64,000 nucleotides of DNA from Lumbricus rubellus (Eukaryota > Annelida > Clitellata > Crassiclitellata > Lumbricidae), in NCBI GenBank assembly GCA_945859605.1, contig OX243825.1, positions 1,314,326-1,378,325 on the forward strand. The letters are read 5' to 3'. The notes beneath the pieces are model-generated. The model was not told the DNA's origin. It worked only from the letters and a program-made list of their open reading frames with translations, and searched no databases. Made by a program: the position numbers and the translations under genes. Shown here in pieces: positions 31,121-44,097 of the stretch (position 1 is the first letter of the stretch; every line of letters begins with the position of its first letter).

Positions 31121-31264
31121 AAATTGTTGGAAACAATGTTGCGTATTTCCTTCATCGCACCAATGTTGGCAGAAACTAAGCAGAATGGGTTCTTTCTAAC
31201 TCGATATTTACTTCAAAGATGAGTGAATGAAAAGCTCTATCAATATTAGCACGTCAACCAATGA

Positions 31265-31640
31265 TAGCCTCATAGGCATAGGGGACATTTCAGCGTTGGG
31301 GGGGGGCAAAAAAGAGACTTTTGCCGGAAAAAATTTTTTCGTCCGGCCGAAATCTTAAGAAAAATTTCCGTTACGTTTGCCCGATATTTCTGACGACCTT
31401 TTTCTAGTCATCCGGCCGAAATCTTCTGAAATTTCCCGTTACTTTTTGCCCGAAAGGTTTTTTGTTCGGGCAAGTCTGATTTTTCGGACAAGAAGACCCG
31501 GAAAAATTTAAAAAGTAAACATTTAAATTTAAAGAAAAAATTTTTTCCGGGTCTGCTTGCCCGAAAAATCAGACTTTCCGAAATTTGGGGGGGCATTTGC
31601 CCCCCCCCCCTGGACCCTCGCCTCCTACGCCTATGGGTAG
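31265..31640. mobile_element. Repeat with inverted ends (candidate MITE)
   Basis: 'cctcataggcataggggaca' at the left and 'cctcctacgcctatggg' at the right are roughly inverted. A poly(G) run near the left end faces a poly(C) run at the right end. The interior has the 'gacgacctttttctagtcatccggccgaaa' family repeated in both orientations. No clear target duplication. Confidence 0.45.
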
Positions 31641-31997
31641 CCTACTTAAATTAATGTTATGCTAAATTAAGTGTGAATGATGCTTGAGTAAGCCTAACTG
31701 GTGCTGGCAAGATTGTCCTAACAGATCCCTAACTAAGAAGCCATTGCTGGTCTGCTGCAATAGCCTACTCTAGCCACTATAAAAGACAGCATTTGACTTC
31801 ATAAGTCTCCGTGTCCTGAAACACAACTTATTTTTAGCCCCTCAAAGAGCTTAAACCAAACTCCGCCCATGGGAGCGGTGCTTGATAAATGCTCGATTAG
31901 AATCGATATAATCTTCAAGAAAAATTGCACTGGCTCGTATAGGCCACGTTTCCATCTTGAACAGGTAAACCAATGCTTGTTATGTATGATCGAAATG

Positions 31998-32046
31998 TGA
32001 TGATGATAATGATGATGACGACGACGACGACGACGATGATGATGAT
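31998..32046. repeat. (GAT/GAC)n microsatellite
   Basis: Imperfect GAT/GAC triplet run. Confidence 0.85.
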
Positions 32047-32445
32047 TAGGATAATGACTAAAAGTATAGTTGTATACATTAGTGTGTTCTCCTGAATAAA
32101 TATACATAATAGGCCTAATGCATGTACATGTATGTATAATTTTATTGTACGCCAATACGCTATGTCTGTATGCGTGTAAGCTTATGTTTCCACGTGCTCA
32201 GCTACACTGTACTATAGGACCTACCTACAATCCTACATGCATGTACAATTGCATAATATTAGTGTGTACATGTACATGTACATATTCAAATAACATAATA
32301 TGTGCGTATGTTTGATTGTATACATCAATGGCAAATTCCTTTCATTGAGCTCTTGGTGACATAGTTACCGTAGCCATTTATAATAAAAGAAATTATAAGA
32401 AAAATCATGAAAATAAAACCAATCCGTTAAAGTCAGATAGAAAGA

Positions 32446-32745
32446 CCCATCCATGACCGATCATCCAATGACCAATCATCCTATGACCATTCATCCTATG
32501 ACCATTCATCCTATGACCAATCATCCATATGACCAATCATCCATATGACCAATCATTCATATGACCAATCATCCATATGACCAATCATCCTATGACCAAT
32601 CATCCATATGACCAATCATTCATATGACCAATCATCCATATGACCAATCATCCTATGACAAATCTTCCTATGGCCAATCATCCCATGAACTATCATCCCA
32701 ATCGTCCTATGGCCAATCACCCTATGAGCAATCGTCCTGGCTATA
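32446..32745. repeat. Minisatellite, 15-17 bp unit
   Basis: About 17 degenerate copies of a unit close to CCAATCATCCATATGA / CCAATCATCCTATGA. No coding role is visible. Confidence 0.9.
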
Positions 32746-35700
32746 GAAATCCCATCCTTTATTGGGGTTTCGAGGCCGATAACGCAGACTATACTGTCTA
32801 TAATGGTCGTTCGGTTTGACATATTAACCAGACCGTGTAAATCACGTTGCGCAACAGCTCGCAGCAGCCGGTCTTTCGATCTTTCATGTCAAGTAAAAGG
32901 TCTTCAACCTGCAACGTAAATCCGAAAACCGCGCTTTACTATGAAAACGCTCTGGTTATTACCCATCACATCAGTTGTTATAGCTCCCACGAGGAGGGTG
33001 CGGTGAGGAGAAGGCGCACATTTGTTTTAGCGCTTGCAACGTTGTGTAGGGCGGCTGGTGACAGGGACTCCATGAGCTCGCAGGGCGTAAATGGAGGAAG
33101 AGCAAAAACTCAGGACACGACTGACATGCGACGAAGTCCGTAAGTCACTACTGAATACTGATGGCTAATCTGAGCTCAACCAAGTGATGTATTACTGAAT
33201 ACTTTTATGTAGCCTACACGTTTGCCTGCATGCGCGTCTGTTTTAATAGTATGCGCGTGTGCAACTACGTATAGGAATGTAATAGATCAGCATGTTTGAA
33301 TGCATTGTTTACCTTCTTAGGCCTTGTTAAAATTATTCTCAATGGGCGCTTGGTATGGCAATAATAGAACTAATGCGTGTAGCTTCAGATGACTTGTGTT
33401 GATGGGCTTTAGTATCCAATATGCTGAAGAAAATCCTGTAGGCCCTACATGTATTTTGACACAGTCATTAATAATCTGTTCGGAAAATGTGCCATTGAGC
33501 TCCTTAGATTGTGACCAAAGAGATCACAAACATTTGAGTTTCAGCATGACGATGATTACTCTTCGGAAAAATTCTTGCGTAATTATCATTGTTCACATAA
33601 TAAACTACCTATTTTACTAAGGAAGAAATGAATGGGTCACAGGACTGAATCGTGAGTAACGCCACATTACCATAGGTAGTGATTGTGGAAGAAGATAAGT
33701 AGACCTATTTCGAGGGACCCTTACGTGGCGCATCGAAATCCACGTATTCAGATAATTCTTTGCAGATTATTAATAACTCCGCCATAGATTACTCATAGTA
33801 TAATCAATGCCTGTCCCAAGTCAGATATTGGGCAAGTGCAGTCCTAGTCCTGGGAGCAAAAAGATCAAGACGATCTGTGGAACGAAGTGAGCGAGATGAT
33901 GATGATGATGATGATGATGCAGATAAGGGCTTTCACATGTACACCGTGGTTCAAAAAAGTAAGCCAAATTGTTTTGCGTATGCCTATATCTCTAATACCT
34001 GATGACATATCAAGCTAAAAAAAATCCAAATATTTAGAGAATTGGATCACGAATATAATTTATGTTCTATGCCAAGTGGCATATCCAAACATCCAATGTC
34101 TCCACCTTTCCCGCTGTTGTGCCATGTCACTAAATTACAATTTTTTCTAATTGTTCCATTGATACGCTTTTCTTGGGATCAGTAAAGAGGTGGTTTCCAG
34201 TTGCCTAGCTCTCGGTGTTCTTTCTTATGGAGACACCATCTACTAGCGTCGATATCTTCTACAGTCCGACCTTCGTATCCTCGCCCACGGAGCATCGCAT
34301 AATAATAAATAATAATATTATTATAATTATACCGGCGATTATTCGGTCGTCCACCACGCACTCTGCTTCCAACATTGGGGACCACGTCCTATGACCACAA
34401 AAGCTATTTGAGACGCCTGCTACGCCATCTCCACCCCCAGGTTAAGAAGATGGGGCAGCATTAATCCAGGCGGACAAAAAGCTACGACCGCATCATGCAA
34501 GCTGGCACAGATGGCGCGTTTATTTTCTTGTTCTATTAAAATTGCAGTTGTGTCAGATATTACGCTTTCTGTACATGTATACATCAGAGTTTGGACAAAT
34601 CGATAACAACGTCAGAGCTGTGTGTAGCTAGAACCCACGTGTTCATTTTCAATAACTTTTCCTATCGCTGCATTTACTCAGGAAATTAATTCATAAAACA
34701 AACCCCCACCAGATAGGCCTATTGATCGAGCTGTTCTATCTGCACAGAGCGCAAGAGATGATGACCATAAGAAAGTAATTATTATTATTGATAGTTGCCT
34801 CAGAATAATTGATGCTGTGACAGTGTAATAATATTTCTATTCATATTGCTGTTTGATGGTCGAAATTCTGTCGGAATTAGAAATAATTTTATTCTTCGTA
34901 TTGAAAATTAATGTTAGAATTTGTCTTACTTTTAAATGTGTTATGAGGTAATTGTAAAACTTTTAGCGCAAGGTAAGAGATTATTCAAAGTTCTGTCGCT
35001 CAGTTAGACCTATCAGAACGGTAAGATGGGAATGGCACGGAACCTAGATAACCATGTGTGGTGTTTAAACGTAATCAAAACTGCAATATAAATCTCCAAA
35101 CTTTTAAAGCACACTCAAGGCCAGACGCATGGCACCAGTTTATCTACGAGCCCAGTTTACAGGCTAGTAGCTTCACCCGAGTATTATTGCAAAAATGATT
35201 CAATTATTTCAGCATAAAACATAGAGAATGGCACTGTACCTGTCTAATGTCTAAAAGCCAGTCCTGAGACAGTCATGAGTTTGAAGTGTTGCAGACTTCA
35301 TACTTCAGACTTTGGGGAGACAGAGGGATGGTCCCCAAAGTTTGTGGTCGGAGACGGTGCTGCTTGTTATTCCCTAAGATTTAATAAATACTTTAGTAGG
35401 CTAATATCATTTTAATTTCTAAATGATGAGAAGTTTTGCTACGATGGCAGCTTTAAATACTATCATTACAGTGTTGAAGTATAATAAATAATTGTTTAAA
35501 CAACACTACAGTCCGGAAATTTTAAAAATTGGAACAATGCGTGGGGCGCTTTTGAAGTCTTAGACCACGACTGTCGGCTCTAAAAAAATGACTAGCAATT
35601 TCGCAATGGAAAGACACACATTTCAAGCAGTGGGGAGGGAACATTCAATGGAGTCTAAAATTATGAGTAATTTGTCACAACTTAAATAACTTGGCTATAG

Positions 35701-35811
35701 TGCAACTTTCAAATATTTAATACCCTTGTAATATGTTTCTGGTAAGCATTATGCTAAACGTCATTTGACAACAAAGTCTCATGATATATTTTCAATGTCT
35801 TGATATTTCAG
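32746..35811. other. Intergenic DNA upstream of gene C
   Basis: No gene recognised. A frame at 32847-33143 has no known domain; it ends next to a donor-like 'gtccgtaagtcac' and could include a 5' exon, but nothing supports that further. Positions 33938-34062 repeat the left end of the mariner-like element at 36163 ('accgtggttcaaaaaagtaa'). A (GAT)n run is at 33896-33919. Confidence 0.4.
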
Positions 35812-35860
35812 ATGAAGCCATACCTGCTGCAACTGTTCTGTCTTCTGGTGTTTGCTTATG
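35812..35860 (+). CDS. FReD gene C, exon 1: signal peptide
   Basis: First exon of a three-exon gene (35812-35860, 37381-37634, 38507-38869) predicted to give a 221-residue secreted protein. It encodes MKPYLLQLFCLLVFAYG, a typical short signal peptide, ending in phase 1 at GTAGGT. Gene D has the near-identical exon MKPFLVQVFSLLVIAHG at 45568. There is no PAN-like domain in this subtype. An AG just before the ATG (TATTTCAG) leaves open a 5' UTR intron. Confidence 0.7.
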
Positions 35861-36162
35861 GTAGGTAGCCTAAATGTAAAAAATTTCGACATGCCATATT
35901 TATTTGGTCATTTGTGCGCAATCGACGAAAAATTATTCCCTTTCTCATCTTGAACCAGGGACTTATTTGAGTCCTCATTTTTCTCAGTATTTACAATAAT
36001 TATAATTATACAGTACATTCCACATGTTTAAGTCATGTCAAATGCGATATTGTCATTATTGCAAACCATGTGTACAATGAGAATAAATTCGCCTTTCACA
36101 TAATTGCCCAGCGCCATCGATTCATACTTGGCCTTTAAATACAGTAGAGCTAAATGAATGTA

Positions 36163-37165
36163 CACCGTGATTCAAAAAAAAGTAAGCCAAATTGTTTTTT
36201 CATATATCTCTAATGCCTGAACACCTATCACGCTAAAACTGTCCAAATATTTAGAGAATTGGACCAAGAATATGATTCCAAAATGTCGTGAGACAATGTT
36301 GAACGGATAAAAAGATATGAATATTTAAACTTCATATCCCGAAATTTCCGTTTACAAGCAATTTTCTGTCAGATTCAATAAAATTTAAGTCAAACTTTTT
36401 CTTATATCTCTAATGCCTGATGATTAATCATTCTAAAATTTTCCAGATATGTAGAGAATTGAACCAACAATATGACCCCAACAGTATTTTTTATTATTTA
36501 ATTAACTAAGATGCTCAAAATGTCCTCCTCTTGCTTGCGCGCAAGCCTGAAGGCGCTGGCGCCGTTAGGCAACAGCGCCGTCGATTATCCTCTGGTCCAG
36601 GCCATCCCACACTTCTGGGGCTATAGTTTTCTGATAACAGGTGGAAGATGTTGTGACAGCAGAACGCTGCGATAATATACTCCGTTAATTTTTACTTCAG
36701 GATCACTGGGCACCAAAATTGAGAACTATCAAGCATCGAAAATGCAACGAACGCCATAACAGACTTGCTGAAATCCGAAATTTCTGGAGATGAAGATGAA
36801 ATATTCATATCTTTGTATCCGGTCAAAATTATGACACGATATTTTGGAATCCTATTCTTGGTTAAATTCTCTACATATGGTGAAAATTTTAGAATGATTA
36901 ACCATCAGACATTAGAGATATAAGATAAACAGTTTGGCTTACTTTTTATTGAATCTAACAGAAAAATTGCTTGTAAACTGAAATTTCGGCGTATGAAGTT
37001 TAAAAATTCATATCTTTCTATCCGTTCAACTCTATCTCATGAAATTTTGGTATCATATTCTTCGTCCATTTCTCTAAATATTTGGAAATTTTTAGCGTGA
37101 TATGTTATCAGGTATTAGAGATATAAAAAATAATAATTTGGCTTACTTTTTTTTGAATCACGGTG
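36163..37165 (-). mobile_element. Tc1/mariner-like DNA transposon relic (1,003 bp) in intron 1 of gene C
   Basis: Inverted ends CACCGTGATTCAAAAAAAAG (then TAAGCCAAATT) and their complement at 37130-37165, flanked by TA (36161-36162 and 37166-37167). On the minus strand around 36500-36640 the translation resembles a transposase C-terminus (IAPEVWDGLDQRIIDGAVA, stop, then RLQACAQARGGHFEH). A further internal inverted repeat ('tatctctaatgcctgatga' and complement) lies near both ends. Internally deleted and inactive. A left-end fragment of the same family is at 33938. Confidence 0.8.
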
Positions 37166-37380
37166 TATAATAAATTGGAATAGTAAGACTCAGGGCTGTT
37201 TTTAAGGAATTGTTAGAACTGCACAACTCCTTCTTTCCTCTCCCATCATCCATGGTAAATTACTTCCAATCTGAGGACAATAATTATTATGACCTTTTTG
37301 CTAGTTCTAAATCTGTTTCTGTTCGTTTGAATCATGATTTGTACCACATTTTTGTATGTAACCCTTTTTGTCTTGTACAG

Positions 37381-37634
37381 GAATTCCCGCCGAGGACAAT
37401 GGCTTGGGTGTCTCTGATGCTGATATCGCCCTTGCAAATAGTCACCATGCGTTGCCGCCCATCGACGATTGGATAGTCATAATGCAACGATTTGACTTCA
37501 GCGTCGACTTCAACCGAACCTGGGTCGAATATAGAAATGGATTCGGAGAGTCGGGTGGACAAAAAGAGTTCTGGCTCGGAAACGAAAAAATTTATCGGCT
37601 GACTGACATAGACGACTATAGCCTTCGCATAGAG
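37381..37634 (+). CDS. FReD gene C, exon 2: first half of fibrinogen-related domain
   Basis: Acceptor TTGTCTTGTACAG, donor GAG|GTACTT, entry phase 1, exit phase 0, 254 nt. It encodes a short linker (GIPAEDNGLGVSDADIALAN), then WIVIMQRFDFSVDFNRTW, VEYRNGFGESGGQKEFWLG and NEKIYRL. As in genes A and B, the N-terminal fibrinogen subdomain is missing. Confidence 0.85.
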
Positions 37635-38506
37635 GTACTTCTGAATAATTTGGACTGCATCGTTTCAATTGGTAAACTTATTTAGCCTAATCATCGCAGT
37701 AGGCCTACACCTATTTTAGCAGGTAGGCCTATGCTAGGAGGTTTTTCTTCCTTGGTGCGGTTTCATTTTAAGATGCAGAGTTTGGGTTTTCCGGCTACTG
37801 TGAGCTGCTGTTGCGCGACTTGACTCGCAAGTCTTGATTTGCTTGTTACCACCGAGTGTTCGCACTGTTCATAGGCAGCAACCTTTAGTTATAGTCTGCG
37901 TGCTCACAGCTTCTAATTCCTGATAAAGGGCGAATGAAATTACGTCTTCCGAGTAATATTCAGACAACCTGTTTTGTACCGACTGGATTGACAAATGAAC
38001 AGCGAAAAAGCATGTGCAGAGTCCAGAGATAACCTTATCGCTTTTAAAGTCAACGTGAACTTAGACTCTGTAATCTGGATAGTTGCCTTGGTTTTTGCAG
38101 TTTATTTCAATTATTTGCCTTTCATTTAAACCAAATGTGTTTAAATCTTGCGAAGTTAGAAACTACAAGCTTCGCTTTAACTATATTTTTTACCATGGCC
38201 ATTTTTGATTCAGTTGTTTGATCCCATCTTCAAGAGAGTTTTTCTCTGAAAGTCCTCTGCAGGGTGACGCCGAGGGAAGGAGATAATAATTTATATGACA
38301 GAGCGCTGGATCAAAACCGTAATAATTCTGAAGTAGTATTCCGTAGTAATCATGATTTTCAATTCCAGGAGTCGTAGTACAAAGTCGAAGAACAATTTCC
38401 AAATTATCTTTTTTGAGGTAACTGATAAGTGGAGATGTGTTCTAGAAACTAGCTAAATATTAAGAATGTTAGTTCCACACAAAGTAACTAAGATTTTACT
38501 TTTCAG

Positions 38507-38869
38507 TTGATAACAAACGGAGCATTGTTCCATGCTGATTATGACTTCTTCTATCTTGATTCGGAAGACAACAAATACGCCATTCACCTCTCAGGATTCA
38601 GCGGAAATGCAGGAGATTCGCTGACGAACAAAACAGTGCGTGCCGACTGGTATCACAATGATATGAGCTTTTCGACTCCGGATGCCGAATACGACAAATC
38701 ACCTACCTACAACTGCGGCAAAAAGTACAAAGCAGGATGGTGGTACAACGCCTGTTGGTACGCCTGTCTTACCTGCAAAGAAGGGGACAACTTTAAGTGG
38801 TCGACCTTGGGTTACTTGCCTTCGAAGGGCAATCTTGTAGGCGTGCGGATGAGGATAAAACTTATATGA
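38507..38869 (+). CDS. FReD gene C, exon 3: second half of fibrinogen-related domain
   Basis: Acceptor ACTTTTCAG, first codon TTG, stop TGA at 38867-38869. Contains ITNGALFHADYDFFYLD, SGFSGNAGDSL, PDAEYDKSPTYNC, GWWYNACWYACLTC and a final GVRMRIKLI. The Ca-site-like loop reads DAEYDKS, where D has DAENDKS, so one acidic/amide position differs. Confidence 0.85.
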   Translation: MITNGALFHADYDFFYLDSEDNKYAIHLSGFSGNAGDSLTNKTVRADWYHNDMSFSTPDAEYDKSPTYNCGKKYKAGWWYNACWYACLTCKEGDNFKWSTLGYLPSKGNLVGVRMRIKLI

Positions 38870-39892
38870 ACAAAGCCTGTTAGCTTAGACCTTTTGCAAT
38901 CGGCTACCTTGTTGATTTAGTTATCATTTGTGGCAGTTTCTTTGGTTAGCGTAAAGGTGCGCGGATCCTTTTTCGTTAAATTACTCGGGATTACATTATG
39001 CTTGCACACAATGTGGCGATTCGTGAAAATGTATTGCAATCATTAAGAAAATTTTACTCTTTTCCTTCCTCTATCTAATAGGCTTTTTAGAGGATGCTGA
39101 AATCCCACAGGTTTCAGTGTCTTTGTACTAGAATGGTGCGACTAGTTGTTCGAGACTAAAATTAATACTAATCTGATTCTAAATCACCTTAATACTGGTG
39201 TCGGTGTGTAAAGCCACAAATGAAAATTTTCTTGCATTACATCCAACTGACATGAAACAATCATGATGACTAAGAGTCAAATGCATGGACGAATGATAAC
39301 AGGATTCAGTGATTGAATGGCCATGCAACGATCTATTACATCATTCTGCTCAGTTTACGCCATTTGTCGAATGCACAGTCGAGTTCACCTTGTGGAGGAT
39401 TCACATTCGCCCCCCCCCCCCCCCCCATGGGACTCGTGGGTTGCGTCTCTCCCAACTATCGAGCAGATTGAGGCGTTCCATCAACTTTGCCACCTAATGT
39501 TAAACTTTTCATTAGAGATTCAATATTCTATAAATTAGTAGTGACATTCGGAATGCTACGCAGCCTACTCAATTTTCATAATTTTCTAAATCATTTCAAA
39601 CTATCTAATTAAACTTGAATTTATCCATAGGCCTATGAATGTGTATTGGGCCTCATCAATAATCAATCCAACTTATTAGTTCAAGCCCATGGGGATGCTA
39701 ATGGCCTAATACAATTTTGCTTATGGCTGGAAAGGGGAACGGGATTCAAGCAGTCTTCGCACACATTCAACCTCTTGCTCTTTTCGTTCAATGTTTCATT
39801 CGTGGAGACCTAACCATGCCAGGGACGATGAAAACATTTTGAGGCCTGCCATTTTCGGAGTTTCCAGCACTGAAACTTAGCAATAATGCTAA

Positions 39893-39960
39893 GATGATAG
39901 CCTAAAATGCTGCCGTTGCAATGCGGGGATTCGAAAACTTCTTGTGAGAAAAAGGAAAAT
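39893..39960 (+). repeat. Single monomer of the 85-bp satellite found at 53.9 kb
   Basis: 'gctaagatgatagcctaaaa' then 'tgctgccgttgcaatgcgg' then 'attcgaaaacttcttg' aligns with the satellite unit at 53931-54432. It lies downstream of gene C, while the array lies between genes D and E. Confidence 0.6.
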
Positions 39961-40119
39961 CCCCTTCCACAAGTCCTTCACTGCTCTAACGCTTTTGACC
40001 TGGTTGTTCCCGATGGCTGGGACTTCCACAGTGATTCATAAAAAACTTTGCTGTGGTCGGTTCATCTTTCTGTTATAAGTATTATTACAGTTTCCGTAAT
40101 GAAATTCTTTGTTTTTCTG

Positions 40120-40420
40120 TGCTCATCCGCAAGCGTTTGAAAACCATTCTCTTTGATTGTGGTTTTGGTGTCAGGTCGGGAGCGCCTCCGAGGAATTTCT
40201 CTCGAAGAGGCGCTATATAAACTTACGACTACGATACCGATTGCGATCAATAACTGCCATCGACAGAGTCAACCAAGACGTTCTGTGCCAGCCATTGCAC
40301 CTGCATCTTACCAAGCGATCATGACAAGGTGCAACCGTGCAATCCGCTATTATTTATCTGCGCTAGGAACTCGGTCCTTAGTGGCATAACATCCGAGGCA
40401 CAACTGTTTCAATATACATG
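40120..40420. repeat. Downstream block of gene C, paralogous to 51430-51670 after gene D
   Basis: Shared 'ttgtggtttggtgtcaggtc', 'gggagcgcctccgaggaatt' and 'gatcaataactgccatcgac' segments, in order, in both places. The first part resembles a LINE/SINE 3' end (compare 56940-56985, 'gggagcgcttctgg' to 'gcactatata'), so an old insertion preceded the C/D duplication. Confidence 0.6.
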
Positions 40421-41337
40421 TACAAGGTGAAGTTTCAATATACCAGGTGAAATATATTGTAGGCTATTCCAAAGCCCATAACCGTCAATGTTATTATTCG
40501 TCTGCTTTTGGAATTGCCTTACTACTACACATGTAGGAGTCTTTAATGACGCAATTTCCGACACGGATGATTGATCTCTTCCGTCTTCGACGCAGTCAAC
40601 CGCGACATTCTGCCCCAGCAACCGAACATGTTCTTCGTCATTTAGGCCTACGTGTCTGACATAGAGTAAAGTGTTCGAAATGCGGAATAATATTAATTAT
40701 TCATCCGCAGCCTACATGTAAATCCTCCTTATCAGTGACAATCGTCAATGCCCAACCACGTGACCTATTCTTTCTCACATGGATGCTACCGGCATCTTAA
40801 TCATCTAATGAAAGCAGGGTTGGCATGGTCTGCCCTATGCAGCATGATTCCCATCTCAATGACTTGTCTGATTTCACCGATATCCATCACGTACGATCAC
40901 ATCTCTCGGGCGGATCCAAGGGACAATCCGGCCATGACCCCATTTAGAAATTTGCACAGAACGTGCCCTCATCAGGTTTCAACAAGCTTTCAATCAATGC
41001 AGCGGGAAAAGGTGAAAGATCGGAAAGTAGAATGTGACTAAAAAAAGAAAAAAAGTCTTGAGATTTTCAAATAAACAGAGGTGCCACGGATTTTTACAAA
41101 TTACTGGGAGAGCACCTTAAAAAAGGTTGTCCGATATTCGACCAGAGACCAACTAAATTTATTAGACCCAATAATATCAGAAGATTTTGACACTCCTTCG
41201 AAAATGTCTGTATCCGCACCTGATAGGCTACGTCTCAACCAGCTGCATTTGTAACATCACTGTATTTTTGTAATCAATCATGATCTACAGCGGTTCAATT
41301 CAGTCAAGTTAAACTGCAGTGGTGGAAAGCAATGTAT

Positions 41338-42640
41338 AACATCGTCGTCGTCGTCGTCGTGCCCATCCTCATTGCTGCGGATCGGGGATCAGAGTCGACG
41401 ACGTCATCCTCCTCCATTGCTCTCTGTTCCTCGCGGTCCTCACGCAGTCCACCATCGCCATCCCCGTCCACTCCTCCACGTCATCCATCCATCTTCTTCT
41501 CGGCCTTCCTCGGGCCCTTTTTCCATCCACATAGCCCTGACATATGAATGCCGGCAGCTTGTCTGCTCGGATCATATGTCCGAAGTAGTTCAGCTTCCTT
41601 GCTTTCACCACCTCCAGCAGGCGCCGTTCCGGCTGTATCTCTTCCAGTATAGATTCATTTGTTCTAAATTCTCTCCAGCTGACTCTCAGCATCTTTCTAT
41701 ATGTTGTCATCTCAAATGCTGATATTCTCTTTTTGTCTTCCATCCTTAGCGTCCAAGTTTCACAGCCATACAGCGCCACTGGCCACACCAATGAACCCAT
41801 AAGCCTTAGCTTCAACCCTCTTCCAATTGCTCTATCCTTCCACAGCGCAGTCAAAGACCCCATGGCTGTTCGCGCCATCCCCAGTCTTGCTCTTATTTCC
41901 CTACCTCCATCTCCACTCTCCTCCACTATGGCTCCTAGGTATCGGAACGACTCCACCTGCTCCAAGGTTCCTCCATTACAAGTGATCACTATCTTCTCTC
42001 GATTTCTGCTCACTACCATGACTTTTGTTTTCTTGATATTCATTTCCAGCCCATATTTCTTAGATGTTTCATTCACTCTGTCCATTAGTTGCTGGAGCGC
42101 TTCCTTTGATGTAGCAACGAGTACGATATCGTCCGCGTATCTCAAGTTGTTTATTGTCCGTCCGCTTACCGTTACTCCGATCCAGCTAAGCAAATCCGCA
42201 GACTCTCTCATCACCTTCTCTGAGTACCCGTTGAATGACAATGGTGATATCAGGCAGCCCTGCCTCACCCCCTTCCCAATCCTAAACCATTCTGTGGTTT
42301 CCTTGTCTATGCGGACCGCTGCCTGCTGGTTGTCGTACAGGCTTTTGAACACCTTCACTACTTGGCTGTCCACTCCCATTTCTTTTAGCACTATCCAAAG
42401 TTTCCCATGCTTCACCGAGTCAAAAGCTTTCTTATAGTCTATGAAGGCTATATACAGAGGCGTTTGATGTTCTCTTGCTTTCTCAATGATGATTCGTAGA
42501 TTGAAAATCTGATCTCTTGTGCCCACTCCCTTCCTGAATCCCATCTGTACGTCTGATAGCTCCTCATCCGCCACCTTCTGCATCCTGCCAAGCAGAACTC
42601 TGAGCATTATTTTGCTGGCATGGCTGATCAGGGCAATAAC
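41338..42640 (-). mobile_element. 5'-truncated LINE, reverse transcriptase C-terminal half
   Basis: The minus-strand frame 41369-42733 has RT motifs FIDYKKAFDSV (A), KGVRQGCLISPLSF (B) and YADDIVL (C), then the C-terminal tail (RKLNYFGHMIRADKL, RGRPRRRWMDDVEEW) common in LINEs of the Jockey/CR1-like and related groups. The recognisable part begins at about 42638 (ALISHASKIMLRVL), so the endonuclease is lost by 5' truncation. The 3' end carries a (GAC)n tail, seen as (CGT)n at 41342-41360. The RT frame itself is still open. Confidence 0.85.
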
Positions 42641-43890
42641 AAGACCGCCATTAATGAAACGCCATGAGTAAGAATCATAGCTGCGGTAGACGATAGCGGT
42701 CTTTAATGGATATTGCGGACACTTTGCTGTCATTCAGTCTCGTCATCTTGATGGCGTGTAAAAGACACAAGTGCATTCTCCGTGGTGGTCTCATAAGTGC
42801 TGTAATATGCCGAGCAAATTTCTGTCCAGGGTAACGGCCTCTGTTGTCATAGACCCTGGTCAAAGTGGAATCCTCCTCCTTCTCCTCCAGTCACCAATCA
42901 CCTACGCCGGAAATTGCATTCGATAGAAAGACAGTTTTAAACGTAAATGCATAATAACGCCAGCAATAATTAGCCTCTAATTATTTTAGGTTTTGTATTT
43001 CACACTGAGACAGTGTGTGCTATTTTTTAGACATGACCGCAGCTTAGGTTAGGAGGAAAACGTCCTTTACCTTGCTTTAAAAATGTACATGTTACCGCAG
43101 TTCTGGAGGTTTTCGGAAAATCAATAATTATGTGAAAAGATTATTTAGAGATGTTCCGCTGCGGACTGAAGATTTAGGTGAGACAACGCGAACATTTTAG
43201 CACTCGGTCCTGGGAAATGGCCCATCGTCCTTATTTATAATTGATTCTACGATTGTTGAAATAATGTCATAGCTCTGGGACTTGTTGGCTGGAGTAACGT
43301 GTGTTCCTGATACCAGGACACTGGCTCCCTCGTTCTTTCCAGCTGATCAAAGAGACGATCGTTTTCTCGTGAACCTTCAGTTCCTAGCAACATTTAAGCT
43401 TACGACTCGTTGGAATAACTTGAGATTAATTAGTGTCAGTGAACAACAGTAGTGCCATATGCAGTGTTTGCACGTTTCCCAAGCATTAGCATTTTGACTT
43501 GAAAACCAAAATTTCGTCTATTATAGGCCTAATTTATTCATCACTAGCCTATGTTGTATTGACATTGCGCAAAAAGTAATTCAATGCTAGCCCTTATCCC
43601 TGGCCGAGCAATTGACCGTGATGGTCCGCTAATATCCTAGAACAAATGCCCACCCGCCATTATAGGGCCCCTCGCATTTCTTCATCTTTCTCTGACTCCC
43701 TCATTCGTCACCATACAGATAAGAGAAATCAATACCAACGTCGTCTCCGAGTGTTGTGATATATCATTGCAAATAATTACTGTCAGTTATTTCATCTGTT
43801 ATTCTTTTCATATCCGGGACCACAGGATATTAGACGCAAGCAACATTTCACTCAAGTCGCGGTAATGTTTGTTTGAATGTGCACTTGTCA
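42641..43890. other. Intergenic DNA between genes C and D
   Basis: No gene. Positions 42785-42860 repeat a segment of gene B intron 3 (28865-28945: 'cataagtgctgtaat', 'gccgagcaaattt.tgtcc', 'agggtaacggcct'). Confidence 0.5.
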
Positions 43891-44097
43891 TAGCGTCCCT
43901 TCAAGCTCTCTATTCAGAGGCGCTCTCCACTGCAGAGCGGACTCTGCATCGGAGTTTAACGCCGAGGAGCTGAGCAATTGCGAGTGAAGGACTTGCCCAA
44001 GGTCCCTAGACTTCCTACGCGTTGACGTGAGGTGGATTCGAAACAGCAACCCTCCGGCTGCAAAGCAACGAGCATACCCACTACACCACCGCGTCCC
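43891..44097 (-). mobile_element. tRNA-derived SINE
   Basis: On the minus strand, from 44097, the sequence GGGACGCGGTGGTGTAGTGG followed by GTATG has a box A, and TGTTTCGAATCC is a box B about 50 nt later, so the head is tRNA-like. The anticodon arm does not fold properly, so it is not a working tRNA. The body has 'ggaccttgggcaagtccttc' (minus strand), a motif typical of tRNA SINEs, and it ends near 'agaggcgctc', shared with other repeats here. Confidence 0.65.

Noticed and set aside
32847..33143. 98-codon frame ending near a donor-like GTAAGT
   Set aside because: No family similarity and no partner exon recognised.
43891..44097. A tRNA gene on the minus strand
   Set aside because: Boxes A and B are present but the anticodon arm does not fold and SINE body sequence follows, so it is called a SINE.
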